NCBI GenBank assembly: GCA_903813345.2
Contig: CAIIXF020000002.1
Coordinates: 19,358,455-19,422,454 of the forward strand
DNA length: 64,000 bases
Source: Owenia fusiformis
Lineage: Eukaryota; Annelida; Polychaeta; Sabellida; Oweniidae
Direction: 5' to 3'
In this document: in pieces, positions 23,871 through 37,700 of the stretch
How the letters are laid out: each line of letters begins with the position of its first letter
Numbering within the stretch: the first letter of the stretch is position 1
Translations under genes and position numbers: made by a program
The notes under the pieces: generated by a model
Told to the model about the DNA's origin: nothing
Seen by the model: only the letters and a program-made list of their open reading frames with translations
Database searches by the model: none

Positions 23871-24588
23871 ATATTGTTTTGTGGTGTAATTGTAATAACT
23901 TTTATTAAGCTCAACAATCGTATTACTTGCTACATCTACCTCGGCCGTCGCGTTAGCATACAATCTATAGCCATATTTTGTCAAAAAGTCGACTACTATG
24001 CTATAAAGGATGACCAGACCTAAAAAACTACATTTCAAAAAATTGAGAGAATCTGCTATATCGTCAAATATATGAATTGTTCAAATCATAGAACAATGTG
24101 GATAGGGGTCAATTATTACGAAACACCCTTTATCCTTTAACCAGTTGAGTTTTAGGGAGATAAGTTGGTAAGATACCTGTATATCCTGTATCCTGATTTT
24201 GAGGTTTCCATATCAAAAACCTCCGTATCTCCCGCCATATCTGCCGTCCCGGGCATATCTACCCACTTCTGGTGATTCACAAAATGAAAATAGAAATTTC
24301 AACTTTACTGGGTATAGGATAAAGCAACTATGTACGGCCAGTTTGGAAATGGGGTTTATCCCTCGGGATATATGCTTGTACTGTCTACCTTCGGTCCCCT
24401 TGGATAAGCCCCATATCCAAAACCTCCCAGTACATAACCCTTATACCGGTCAATATCAGGAAATCATGCATAAATCATCATAGGATTTGCTGGTTTGTTA
24501 GCTCACTTTGAACAAAAGTTCTACCTGTTCTACCTGTCGTAGATCAGCCGAGATGCTTTGCACCGATAATAAGGAACCCGACGTCCAA

Positions 24589-24789
24589 TAATGCCTCAGT
24601 CACATTTGATATCTACGGCAATCCTACGGCAGTCGTAGCTTCCAAAAATCGAAAGAAATATGCAGCACAAAATGAAGAGATAAGCACTACGATGTAGATT
24701 TTCTGTATAGAGACTGCAATTACAATATAGAGTTTGTGAAGCTATGGCCGCCGTACGACCGCCGTAGAGCGAATGTGACTGAGGCTTAG
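24589..24789. mobile_element. 201-bp MITE with GCCTCAGTCACATTT ends
   Basis: Left end GCCTCAGTCACATTTGATAT is matched by the complement GAATGTGACTGAGGC at the right. Inside the ends lie inverted CTACGGC/GCCGTAG blocks. The middle (tagcttc-caaaa-tcgaaag...ttgtgaagcta) matches the interiors of the copies at 42700 and 57650. Confidence 0.7.
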
Positions 24790-26308
24790 GCCTGATATTT
24801 TGAGTCCTTGTAAATTACACTTAATATATGCATGTTTGTATAATATCGTTTCTATATTTTCCCAATTAAATATTGGAGTATTATAATAAATAACATTAAC
24901 AACATTTGCATTTGTTAATTACAATCAATATTTACAATTTCTTATGGAGGGATCAGGTTAGTACTCCATACCCAATGATTTTACTGGCATACATTTAATG
25001 CCCGAAATTTCGAGGTTAGAGTTCGGCTTTCGCGACAGCAAACGGTCGAAGGAAATGTCTGCAGATAATCAAATATTGTACCTCGTTGAAGAATGCTCTC
25101 CTTTGACTGTGCTGTTTGTTTGTATAACATTATTAGTACGATCCTCATAAAACAATCCACATTTATCACATCGGTTTGTTGTTTTACGTAATAGGTGTTG
25201 CGGCTTAGGCCACAGTAAGGCTATGTCATTAGCTCTGCAGATAATTGTCGAGGTAAAATAAGAATATCCATTTGTTGTTTTCCTGCTTTCTTTTCTAAGT
25301 AGGCCTTTATTTTTAGCACAATAGTATATGCAATAAACATACATTTAAAGAAATTAGTAGACATATGTTTCGACTCTGACGAAAAATTATTATTTGAGCT
25401 TAGGCTCAAGAATCATATCTTCTTATCATCACACTTAGAGAATTTCTTCTGAAATCCATATATCGTGTTAAGGAAAAAAGAGGGACGATTTGTTTTGTCC
25501 CGGCTACTATAGTCAAAAACAGTGTTTTTACACTAAAATTGTATCATGGGTGTGTTTTCCACTGTTGAAGTGAGCCAATGCTCAAAAGCACACACCCTCG
25601 CGTTTATGTTATATATCATATGAAAGGAAATACAAATATTTCTTTCCACAGTATTTAGGTTTTGGCAGCCTTCGGGAAAATCAAAAATGACACAAATCCG
25701 CTGGGACCAAACCAAAATCTTACTAGAAACTGTACAAGCATTTACTTCCAAAAGATCCAAAGAATGACTTTTGATGATATTGATATTGGCCCTTTTCCTG
25801 ATCATGACATGCAAAAGGCTTTTGACACTGTTCACATTTCTCAATGAAAAATAATTTTTTGCTGAATAATGCCGAGTAAATTTCTCAGGTACGATCAAAT
25901 TCAATCTAAACAAGTTACTGTCTAAAACTTCCTCAAGTAAAGTTACAATCCCATGGTGCACTCCCAAGGCTCGATCATAGGACCAAAGATGTTTATTTTA
26001 TATGTTTAAAATATCGAATGAGAATTTTATATCAACATTGACCGAATACACTCATTTGAATAGTGAAGCGGACTCCTGACAATTATATCTTAAATTGTAG
26101 ATATTTCTGAATGGTGTGGTATTTAGAAATTGCTTAATTATTTTCTTTACTCCTGACAGTTTCAAATGATTTTGCAGGTGTTCATTTTTTGCCAATCAGC
26201 CAATGTATGGAACGTGGACTGCATGGAGTACGCGTTAATATTTGGTAAAATTATTAAAAAGTACGCAGTATAGTATATCCTTAAACGTTGCTTTCTTGAC
26301 GACTCATA

Positions 26309-27313
26309 TTAGGTTGAACTGCCGTTATCTTTGTCGTATGATATTTCAGTTCCCTCTTTGTCAAACTTCGGACGAAGCCCCAGCAATTCCCTGAAAGCTG
26401 TGTTGAATGCCTTGTTCCTGGAGGCATAGATCAAAGGATTCATCATACTGTTTGCGTAGGCGATCTCAATCGCAAAATAGTTGGCGCTAGTCAGCCACAC
26501 GGGCTCGGGATTGCTCGTGATAGATCCGAAAATGATGTAGGGTGACCAGGTGAGAAGAAAGACCCCTAGCACGAACATCATCATCTTGGTTATCTTGTTG
26601 TCTTTCTTAAATTGCATCTCAGCCATTGGGTCTATAGCGCAAACTTTCTTTCTTTGCTGCACGGCTATTATGCCAATGTGGATGTACAATGCGCATGCTA
26701 TACCGTACAGAATGCCGATATGCAATTTGATGACCGTGTTATAAGAAGAACTGGCTGTGTTGTTTAGACGGCACGCAGTTGTTGTGTTCCAGACGTAAAA
26801 AGCTGTCAGACCGAGAATGGTCAAACCAAACATATAGACTACAATACACACGCAGATCAACACTGCTTTCGTGTGCGTCATGATAGCATGATATCGGAGG
26901 GGTTTAGTCACCGCTATGTGTCGATCTATGCTAACTGCGCAAAGGCTGAACACAGACGACCCTAATGGCACAACCAGCAAAATAGTTCGTACCTGACAAC
27001 ATATTTTATTGTCAGAAATTGCATATCCTGCTTCGCCCATATAATTTGCAATGTGCGAAGCCACTAGTCCAAACGGTATGCCAAAAGCTCCAACTACAAA
27101 GTCTCCAATCGCTAGTGCGACGATAAAAACGTTTGTAGTTGTTTGAAGTTTAGAAAACTTGAAGAACGAACGGATGATAAGCATATTCCCAAACGCTATG
27201 AATATAATGAGAACAACTTCAACGATCACGTGTATTGAGGTCAACCAGAATGGTAGCGGACTAACTTGACGTTCATTGCCTGTAAGATTGTCATATGTTG
27301 TAGTGTCATCCAT
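26309..27313 (-). CDS. Intronless class A GPCR, copy 2
   Basis: A 334-aa paralogue of the receptor at 19828-20826, aligned without gaps over the seven helices. Residues 114-150 (end of TM3, DRH motif, loop 2, start of TM4) are identical in the two proteins. Differences cluster in the N-terminus, TM1, loop 1, the extracellular loops and the C-terminal tail. Landmark residues sit at the same positions: N43, D71, C106, D130-R131-H132, C181, W256, P258, N292-P293-Y296 (NPLIY). Leu again replaces the amine-binding Asp in TM3. The C-terminus ends in an acidic, serine-rich tail (EGTEISYDKDNGSST) longer than in copy 1. The pattern suggests a tandem duplicate under purifying selection, with divergence on the ligand-facing side. 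Ligand unknown. Confidence 0.92.
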   Translation of the reverse strand: MDDTTTYDNLTGNERQVSPLPFWLTSIHVIVEVVLIIFIAFGNMLIIRSFFKFSKLQTTTNVFIVALAIGDFVVGAFGIPFGLVASHIANYMGEAGYAISDNKICCQVRTILLVVPLGSSVFSLCAVSIDRHIAVTKPLRYHAIMTHTKAVLICVCIVVYMFGLTILGLTAFYVWNTTTACRLNNTASSSYNTVIKLHIGILYGIACALYIHIGIIAVQQRKKVCAIDPMAEMQFKKDNKITKMMMFVLGVFLLTWSPYIIFGSITSNPEPVWLTSANYFAIEIAYANSMMNPLIYASRNKAFNTAFRELLGLRPKFDKEGTEISYDKDNGSST

Positions 27314-27909
27314 TTTAATTTTTACCTTTTTACTCTCCAGAGCTATGAAAAAAATATCTGTCGAGGTCAGCGTAGTGTATAAACAAATATTGTTCCAGTA
27401 TAGTTACTGTGTGTTTATTTTCTTTATTTAAATCATTTTTAAGTCTAATGAATCACTTGGCTTTACAATTTCACTAAAATCCGCTTTTGGTGTTGCGTGA
27501 ATGGTTTCTTGAATGAATACCCAGAGTAGTCAAAAGTAACAATTGCCGTCTGTACCTTAGCAACGAGTGTTTGGAAACCAGACCTGTATCAGCTTTTGAT
27601 GGAGTCAAAATGTTATCGAGCCTGATTGACCAATATATCGAGGCGTGAATCGATCTGTAACAAAACACTTTCGTATTGCAATAAAAATTGACTTTTGCTT
27701 ACAAATTAAGTATTTAAGTTGTACTATCGATGGAGATAAAAGTTTGAGTGACAATGGACAAGAGTATCCGATATACAAATAAAGCAACACAAACAAAACT
27801 TGATGTTTTCATTATATATTGCCCTTGTAGATGATGTAAAGTATTAGTGTTAGCTTCTTATTGGAACATACACGTACATAGTATTCAACTCAATATGGCA
27901 TTGGCCTTA

Positions 27910-28525
27910 CACCCCAGTCACATTTGTCGTACGGAGGCCGTAAGTCGACCGCAGATCAATTAAGTCAGTGTTCTGCGGCGAGCGTAGGAAAACTACGCCC
28001 GCATTGCGGTCTCCGTGCGGCGTGTCCAGTTTTTTACAGGCCGCGGTCCCCGTAGAAATTAACAGGCCGTTGCCAGACCACATCTAACAGTCCCACGGTG
28101 GCTGCACGTTGACTTGCGTCTGCCGTAGTGTTTTGATGGGTTATATACACTCGGAAACAGTTTTTAGGTCAGGTTCGCTGTCATATCTTTGCTGTTAACA
28201 CACAATATAGATAATGATGTTTGATGTAATACTATAGCAACATATACTACAAAAGATTAAGTACAAATGGCCAATGTAACATTCAAAACTTTCTATTTGA
28301 TACTATATCCTAGCACTATAAATAGCATTTATAAATTTTACTTATGTAAATGAATTAAAAATAAACAGCAACGTTTATCAACAGAAATTCAAAATTCGCC
28401 GTGCGGCTGCCGTAGGAAATGTGACTGCAAAAGTATCCTACCGCAGAAATTCTACGGAGAGCGTAGAAATGTTACTGACCGCAGAAATGATAGACCGCAC
28501 GGCGGCCGTAGGAAATGTAACTCAT
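27910..28525. mobile_element. Larger GTCACATTTG-ended foldback element
   Basis: ACCCCAGTCACATTTGTCGT at the left and GGCCGTAGGAAATGTAACTC at the right are imperfect complements. Inverted subterminal repeats of ACGGAGGCCGTA / CCGCACGGCGGCCGTAGG type occur at 27940-28140 and 28390-28510. The central 250 bp is unrelated AT-rich sequence with no ORF. Confidence 0.5.
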
Positions 28526-28929
28526 GTTGACCACGTGGTCACTAGCACTAGATTCTATGTTCACTAAAAAGCTAGTTTTACGCATAGCCGTTTTATCTTT
28601 GGTCTGTACTTCGATATGATATGCTGTAACTTATGCAATGGTGTAACTAAAGACATTACTTGGAAATAATAATTGTTATAATGAGGAAAAATGTTTGAAT
28701 TGTTCATTTTTCGTTAAACACTGAAAGGCAGCGCATCCTCTTCTTAAAAACTATTGGCAATCAAGGTGGTCCAGCAGTTTGTTCATCATACGTACAAATA
28801 TATTCATCAAGAATACTCTTACTGAATTTGAAGACATTGACTTTTTAAAAGGATGAGATAAACAACCCAACATGTACCATTACATGCATGCATTACCATG
28901 CTACATGTAAGCCTTACATTTCACTATTC

Positions 28930-29770
28930 AACATGTAAAATGTCACCACCTGGCATTAGTTACAGACGCCGTTTGTTACAGACGCCATGTACAGACGCCG
29001 AACCCATCCACAAAAAGGTTGAAGACTATAACAATATGTCACAACTTGGTGTGGTAACATAAAAATCAACAACCAAATAATTTGGTTCGGGCATCTTGTA
29101 TCTACTTCCTGATTAATAAGAAGAGTAAGACCTTGTATAGTAAGACTTGGCGTTTAATATCAGTTTTGTCAAAAAATCTAAGATCACTTGAGTAAAAACA
29201 TCACAAAGTGTAAATATTGTTACAGATGCTAACAATACACTTAAAAATTATAACGTATACAATATGTCAACACCTCTTAATGGTGACATAATATTGATTA
29301 TATAAATATGGTAAACATTAGAAATTGCATTATTGATATCTGTATTTCAATTATTTACAATCTTTATAATATCTACATAATTACAATTTATGTTCCAACA
29401 AGAATAGAATTCAGGGAAAAAGAACAGCATTTGACATGTTGATAAAAAATGATAAATGTGGTGTCAAACAGGGCTGTATGCTATCACCAACTCTATTACT
29501 CTATGACAGACCAACGGGTACAGCTTTCATGTAATGGTACATACAAGCTGAGATATCGAGACATCTTCATAAAATGTTTGCAAATGACATACGACGTTAC
29601 ATTACATTTTCAATACAAAACAAAGCATGACAAAATGTCACCACTCTGTAAGTTATTGCAAATTGTTAAAGACGCCAAACGCTACGCCGAACGCCAAGCG
29701 CCGTACTGTTCTCAAAAAAGTTGGAGACTATAACAATATGTTACACCACTTCTGGTGGTTACATAATAAA
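28930..29770. repeat. Pair of ACGCC-rich dispersed repeats
   Basis: Copies at about 28930-29070 and 29620-29770 share aaaatgtcaccac, several agacgcc/aacgcc units, gactataacaatatgt and a tggtggttacataa-type end. Shorter relatives lie at 51450-51510 and 56225-56345. No inverted ends or coding sequence were seen. The spacing and common order suggest one repeat family of about 140 bp. Confidence 0.6.
29451..29505 (+). pseudogene. Short reverse transcriptase scrap of a LINE
   Basis: The 18 codons read DKCGVKQGCMLSPTLLLY, which carries the GVKQGC.LSP.LF motif of non-LTR retrotransposon reverse transcriptases (the conserved region just before the catalytic YADD block). The YADD block itself is not found downstream, and the frame continues without family resemblance. 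It is a small dead fragment lying between two copies of the ACGCC-rich repeat. Confidence 0.55.
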
Positions 29771-31327
29771 ACTTGTTAAGTAATATTTCACTAGTGAAGT
29801 ATTACTTACATGTACTTACATGTAACTATATGTATCATTTAACAGGATATTGAAGGAGAACATCGAACTTGGTAACTTGTTAACTCCTTAAGGAAATAAA
29901 AGTTGATAGAAATCGGTTATTCAACACGTCTCTTCAGTAAGCACTTATATCTCAACAGGATAGAGTGTGGTAATAAAATATGCAAAAATTTCATCAAATA
30001 TGCTTAAGTATTCTCAAGTCATCAGGGATATTGATACTTGTTTGGCAAAACTATATGCATTTCTTGATAACTTACTGGTAAGTTATGTACCCTAGTTCCA
30101 AAACAGGAAATAAAACGAATCATTTTTTGTTGTAGTATTTCCATATCAGTTCAAGGAAAAATGCAGTTCCTGAAAATGCATCTTGACAAATTTTTACATA
30201 AGTACTGAAATTAATACATTTGTAAATGACAATTCCAGATTAGGCCATTTAAAATAAAGACATGTTTAACATAACATCCCTCCTAAGGCTAATTTTGGAA
30301 AAAAGATTGACTCCCTAGATTTATAATTAAACAAATCCAAATGGGAGTTGAAACTTTGATCCAGAACTATAAGATCATTATCGTCAATGGAGTTCCATTT
30401 TGAAAACACATTTATTTCAGTGTCAGCATCAAACAAAAGCTGTAGCATGTATCATTCTATCAATCAAGTCGTTGTACGTTTTACAGTATTTCTTAACGTT
30501 GAAAAACACTACGTACTGCGAAATTCCATATAGCAATACAATATACATAGTCAAAATGTTGTCTTTTAAATACATTTGATGTTTTACCTCCCACTCTCCT
30601 AAAATTTGACCCTGGGACAACAGGATGTTAAACATATTGACTTTGAATGGTCTTATCAAATCTTCTAAACACGATACAGTTTAAACAACACATACATTTG
30701 CCACCTGACCCAATCTAGCAATCTCTTACATTTCTATTGTATCTAACTATTGATATCAAATAAACAAAGCAACTCAAAGGCGCAAGTAAGCCTCGGACCA
30801 ATAATTGATTACTAATTTACTCCAAGAACAAACCATTATCAATATTTACTGATGTTTTAAGAGAAACTTTAGCTCATTTAACTAATCCATTAGCCGATTC
30901 AAATATTTGATCTTTTGGTAATTTGATGTTAAAGGGCAAATACAAGTGTATTATTACAAAGATAGCAATGACATCAGAGGACGAAATAATGATTTAGCAA
31001 TTATTATTGTAATGGAGAATAAAGAATATGCAATTACAAAAATCATTTGGGATCACCATCAAAGTTGAATACATGTACCCTATTGTTATAATTCTGGTAA
31101 TTTGAATGACTGTTCTAGGGGTGGGGTCAATATTTCAATGTCCATCAAAAAAACGGAGGGGGGAAAGCGCCATTTAATTAAGTGACGGACATTGATTTTT
31201 AGTTTCCCATTTTTTGACGGACATTGAAATTTTGACCCGGCCCCTTATATTATTATTTTTTCATTATTTATGTATGATTCCATTTGATGAATAATAAACA
31301 AAACACAACTAGACGCATTTTCATATA

Positions 31328-31500
31328 CAGTAAAACCTGTGCATATTGAAGTTTTTCCAAAAAAGACGTTCAGTGTTGGTAGGTGTTCACTACAGAGAGG
31401 GTAATTTGTACAGAAGTCAGTAGAGTATGTGTGGATGAAGGGTGTCAGCTAAAGACAGGTGTTCACTAGAAAGAAGTGTTCACTAAGACAGGTTTTACTG
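31328..31500. mobile_element. 173-bp Tc1/pogo-type MITE (CAGTAAAACCTGT ends)
   Basis: CAGTAAAACCTGT at the left and ACAGGTTTTACTG at the right are flanked by TA (31326-31327, 31501-31502). Internal direct phrases such as aggtgttcact and gtgttcactaa recur. It lies about 240 bp beyond the stop codon of COMMD5, so it may be in that gene's 3' region. Confidence 0.85.
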
Positions 31501-31739
31501 TAATAATGTGTACCTTACTTTAAAATATTTCTTGCTCTTTAGATGAGTGAGTCCTGCAACTATTTCCAGAAGGAATCTCTTCACATGTTTCCAGGAAATG
31601 GAATTTAGATGGATAAAATACTTGATACAAATTCGGCAAAAGTTGTGTCACCTTCCATTTGTAAATGCATACTAATTGCACTTAATACTTTCATTGGTAT
31701 TTCAATTGTCCTTCAATTACACTTCAGCTATTCTTCACA

Positions 31740-34700
31740 TTATACTTGTATCTTAAGTATATTTCTTGTCTCAAGATCTTCCATTTCTTTGAGTAATGCT
31801 GCAACATTGTATCTCAGCTCGTGGAATTTAGCAATGGGGACCTGGAAATCAAAGGGAAACATAAGAAGACATAAAATAACAAGAAATCCATGACAATCCT
31901 AAATCACATGTCCCAAAACTCTACACAAACTGGAATGCCCCTAGGCCTAAAAAGTAATATGAGTGTATGTAAATCTACACAATTACATCAATTAATAAAG
32001 ATTATTGGATTAGTTCAATAACATCTAAGATCTCATAAATGGAAATATTGATATCAATCCTGGAGAGAATGGATCCAGTGTTCCTTTAATCTTATAATTA
32101 ATGTTATTGTGCAAAATAAATTCTCACGAAACATGTTGAGTTATATATAAATTGTTGTATTATTGTATATAACTACATGTAGTTATATTACTTGTATAGC
32201 ATTTTGCAGATTATTGACATCGACATTGTATTGTATTGCATTATATTGGATTATATTGTACATGTATTGTATTGTATGTATTATCTAATGTAAACCTACC
32301 ACTGTAAATAACAATAAAGCTAAACTAAACTATTAGTTGTATACTCAATATAAGTTGTATTCCCCCGTGGATTTTACATTTGCTGTTTCTTTCAATATAG
32401 AGTTTTGTTGTATTTTTATTACATACTTCAGGTTGAAAATAGAAAATGTTATGTAAAATAGGTTTGATAACATATGAATATTTACCTTTAATAAAAATGT
32501 CACTGGATATATATTTCACTATATATTTCTTTCAATGTAGGGTTTTTGTTCAATTAAGAGTTTCTTATTTACATCAGGTTAAAAATTGAAATGTTAAATC
32601 AAAATAGGTTATGACTATTACGAGGGGTGATCCAAAAGTCTTGGATGCCATACTCTAATTTTGTTGGTTTTTGATAAAATAACTAATATGTGAAGATGAT
32701 GACGACAGCTGACACATTGAAAATTGGAAATTCTCTTGCATCACGACTGGTGTTAGGTTGTGCACCTGCACCTAAAGTATTTGCCATATTAATAGGTGTG
32801 ACATGATTTGCGTTTTTAAATACCATTCTGGGTGGCAGGGTCCCCATATTAAAAAAAATATTTAGAAAAGAACCTAAAATAAATTATTTTCTGATGAAAA
32901 TTATACACATAGTTGCTAAGTTACAGCGGGGTATCCAAGACTTAAGGACCAGCCCTCGTAGATGTAGATCTTGCGTTAATTATTAGTTATTTTGGACTAC
33001 TTTAGATCTAAAGACCCTTCTACCAGGTAAACCAGGCTAGGAATAGGTTTAGAACAAAACTAGATCATATGGAACAAGACCTGCTTTACATAGCAATATA
33101 CAATATAGGCTTGGTTATCAAGTTTTTGTAGTAAGGTTAAGATTTTATTTATTTGCTTAATCCTTGATTAACAACATCCTTCGAAGGCCAAGGTAAGGAT
33201 TACATTATCGGAAGTATTGAGTGAATTGATAACATATTGGCTTTCATAGCAACGAGTCCAGTTGACGTTTGTCAAGAAATATTTGCTCATAGACATTAGA
33301 GGCAGTGAAGGCATCATAGTTTACTTAACATTTACTTACTCGATTTGTCAATCATCGGGGGGTAATGCTCTGCCAAATCAATTTATCAGGCTCTTTCTTA
33401 AAAATGATTTTCTTTTACTCCATAAGAATATTTAAAATAAAATAAAATGTAAAGTTTTGCAGCAAAATTAATAGCTGATGTCTTATTTATTCAGCAGTAA
33501 TATTATTTTTATTCAGCAAAATTTCATTTTATGAAATGGGTAAATAAACTTGCGCTCAAGCTAACCTAAATGTAAGTTCATATCCCACTAAACAGTACTC
33601 AAATTTTGAGTCACTTACCGGTATAGATAAAAATATTTTTAATTAGATGTTTTTTCTATTTTAGACAAAAAAATAATAAAATAAAACATTATTGCCAAAA
33701 GTTTTGCAGCATCTAACTATCATAAGTTTGGTAATTGCAAATGTCATATAAGTAATAGTTTGACAATAAAGTATGTAACTAACTAACTAAAAAAGTAAAA
33801 GAAAAATAAGACATACCTCAAAGTTGTGTATTTTGCCATTGCTAAGACACATCTCCATGTTAATAGTGGGTTCTAATACTCGGTTTAAGGAACTGAAAAC
33901 AGAAAAGGTACTTTTAATATAAATGAGAAATCATGCAAATAATCTGCAGAATCATTGAATTCAGTATATATTATAAAATATATCTTTTCAAATTACAATA
34001 TGACAAATTATTTTATTTTTTTATTTTTATTATCATATTCATTTAGTATTACATTAACAGTGTTGGCACTTGATACCCATAAAAGGGCATATCAGTGCTA
34101 AAATCAAAAGTTGTACAATATAAAAATATATTACAATTTATATGAATTGAATGAAGCAAGAAATACAATTATTGATATCATGCCAGTTCATGTTATAAAA
34201 TACGACAATATACAAAAATGCCTGCACATAAACAATTCAAAAGTGAAAAATACAAACATAATACAATTGTGGGAGAATAACAGTACATGCTCATGGCTCA
34301 GTAACAATTTATTAATGTTTTTTGTAATTGTATTTAAAGGAGTAAAATGATGGTAGAGATTGGAGGGATGTTGGTAGTTTGTTCCATATTATCGTTCCAG
34401 AGTATTGAACTGATTTTTTTGTTAAGTTTGATTTAAATTTGCATGGGATAATGTGATGGATTTGTCTCGTGGTACGAGTGTGTCTGAAATTGAAATACTG
34501 TTTAAATAAATGGGAAGGAAAATGTGCTGGTTCTTTAACTATATTAAACATGAATTTTGCTTTTTCTAATTTATGAATATCAAAGATAGTTAATATATGT
34601 AATTGCTTAAATAGTGGTAAACTTGGGTGAAGTAAATCTAAATTTAAAGATTTAGATTATGAAAAGATTATTGATGGTAAGTGGATATATCTTTTAAAGT

Positions 34701-37700
34701 GAGACCAATATTTGTACAATTTTTTCATTCTACATTGTGGTCATTCAATATGATCCTTACTATATCACAATGATGATGATCATTATCAAGAGTGAACACA
34801 ATATCATCAAAATGTATCATTGACCCTCTGGGGCTCAAATATGCTTTTTATTCCTGTATTACCTTCATTACATATAATCAAACTTTCATCACCCAATACC
34901 ATTGTTAAAAAGATGCACTTTATTCAGTAAAAAATAAAAACAACAAGGGTTACTGGGTTAGCTGATTCAGAGGAATTCAATAATTATTGAATTGCAATAT
35001 TGTTTATATTGTCTATTGTTTATATTTGCAGTGATGTTGATTCTATGCTTGATAATTGAGTACTTATTTAAACCTCCAACTATCTTGATTACATATTGTC
35101 CAATCACAAGGAATACACACCTGGTTGATATGGCAACGTCAAGTCTCCATTGCAGATTGGAAAGTCGAGGTAGAGAAGGTCCATTTTCTGTTGGGTCAAT
35201 ATCACTGTAATATAATGTAATAGACATTTCTCATATATATACATCAACAACTTTACAATGTGTTTTAACTAGTAGAATATACGAACAAGAATAAATCTAT
35301 GATACATGTATCTGCAGCATTCTATTTTTGATTGCACGGTTATCCCCCCCCCCCTGAGATCGTTGTTGTAAAATGGGTTAAAGAGCCTTCTGAGTCTTTG
35401 TGATATTTTTTCTAAATTACATCTTCAACTTCTGCATTCAATCCATCTCCCCATATTGAAGAACATTAATATGCACCAGGAATCTAACAGAATTTTAGTC
35501 AACAAAACCTCCTCATCAGCCATTTTGGCATTTTTTGAGAAATGTATTAGTGAATACACATTATCCACATAAAATTGTGTTTAATTTGTACAAGACAAAT
35601 ATATATTTTTGTAAATTGTATCAACCTTTATATCTATGAAATCCCTGTAACAAAAGAAATATTTTAACAGCTTCTCATATGCCACACTGCCATCTATCAA
35701 TAGAAGATTTATTAACAGATGGATTTTGCATTTTTTGTTAATTTTGTATATAAAATATGAATGACATACCTTGAACTAAAGACTGCAGCAGAGATGTCTG
35801 GTATAAATGCAGCAGGAATTCTGAAACAAGATTTCAAATCAACTTTCTATTTTAAATATACGTAAAATATAGATTTCTTAATAATACAAAAGCTTGAGCC
35901 TCCCCCTTAAACACTAGAAGATTAAAGTCTACATAGATTTACATTGATATATCTGTAGTCCAAGTGCATGGTCAGCCCTAGTAACTGTAACTGCTTATCA
36001 ATTACAATATTTTTGTGTTGACAAGAGCATTTAATTATGACTGTACTTGAATTCTACAAATACGTTAGTATAAGATATATTGCCCAAATACCAACAGTAG
36101 TTGCAGAAGAACTTTTTGTTAGGGTCTAAAGACATGTAAATGATAACTTTTGAAGTAAATAGTTATCATATCATTAAACCATAAAAAGTTATAATGATTT
36201 CTTCAACTCTTAACATTTAGAGATCATCTGTAATATGTAATATAAGAACTTACTTCAACTCTTGTAGATCTTCTTTGAGTATCTTTAAATAAATGATATC
36301 ATGTATAAGTACATAAATCAATGTAAAGTGAAGCATTTGTCATAAGCATTGGTATGAGGTTATGTGGGTTAACTGATAATTGGCCATTCTTAAATGTTAC
36401 AGAAAGGTGATAATTTAGACATTTTTCATTTGAAACGGAAAATTAAGTTTTTATGAGAGTATTATTTCCTATTTAACTCAAATTCACTTCACCAATTTCA
36501 ATATGCCTTGCCAATTTTTGGATTCTAGAAGCACACCCTTATAATGCTATTTCATTAAAATTGCTGACTGTTCAAATATCAGAAAATCTTACAACCATGG
36601 ATATGTGAAATTGGATTGTTGAATACATGACTGTATGAGGTATGTCTAAAAAATCTTGAAATGTTTGCTCTAATGTCTGATTCATTTGACTTTATGTTTC
36701 ACCAAAATGAGCCTTATTGAACATATTATTTGTTTTTAGTGAGTCATATGTGTAAAAATAATACAAAATATGATATAAAAATTATTCCTGCCTAACAACC
36801 CCCAACCGCGGTGGGTAATTATAGATATTTTGCATCTAAAACAAAAGATGCCCAACATATCAAGTTTGAGCAAAAAAAACACCTACATACTTGTTGTTTA
36901 AGTGTCCCATGTGGATGTTTCCGAGCCAGTTTCACAAGGGAATAGAGTCCAGAAAACACAATTGCAAGATTCTCTTCATTGTGTGTCTCATTGACTAGAT
37001 TTGATAAAATATTACTTCCTTCCTTGCTTTTACCATCTATCACTTCCATAACACCTATAAATGAAAAAACATATTGACACTCAGATATAAAGTATTCAAA
37101 ATGTACATGTAACAACCTTAATCCACCTTTCAGGAGCAGGAGTGTAACAAACCAGATGAAGACATGAAAGGGAGTGTATATTGTTCAATCCAATGCCCCA
37201 TGTGAGAATCGGACCCAGCAGGACCTTCCAATTCTAAACCTGATGCTCTACTGCTGAGTCAAAAATAGAGTCCCATCACAAAATATTTGCTCCCGAGACA
37301 TCCCTACAGATACAACACATGTGAAGTATAGAAACTGACACTGATAACCCTACATCATTTTCAGTTGATCTTTTACTTGTAAATACATGTACAATTGTAT
37401 ATTTCACATATCTACAATCAAATACATGCATTAAATCTTGTAAATTCTTGCAAGAGAAACAAAATGTTACAAATATTAAATGACCCATGTATTATTTTTT
37501 TAGGTTATTGTTATTTATTTCCATATTATTCAACACAATTATTTACATAGATCGTGACTCTGGCCGAGGCTATCTATTGGCCCCCCTGTATTGTGATTTT
37601 ATTATAACTTTACAAGATAGAATATTAATAGAATATAGTCCCTACAAAATTTTGAGCAAGACTGGCCAAGATGCTAGCGGTGAAGGAGGAATCACCCTCT

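Noticed and set aside
24199-24483. Proline- and tyrosine-rich 94-codon ORF
   Set aside because: The composition comes from repeated words (acctcc, ggatataagccc-like) on both strands; no domain or codon bias supports a gene.
25533-25967. 144-codon minus-strand ORF downstream of the second GPCR
   Set aside because: Longest unexplained ORF between the genes, but it runs through a dispersed repeat at its C-terminal end, shows no family motif and has no splice or paralogue support.
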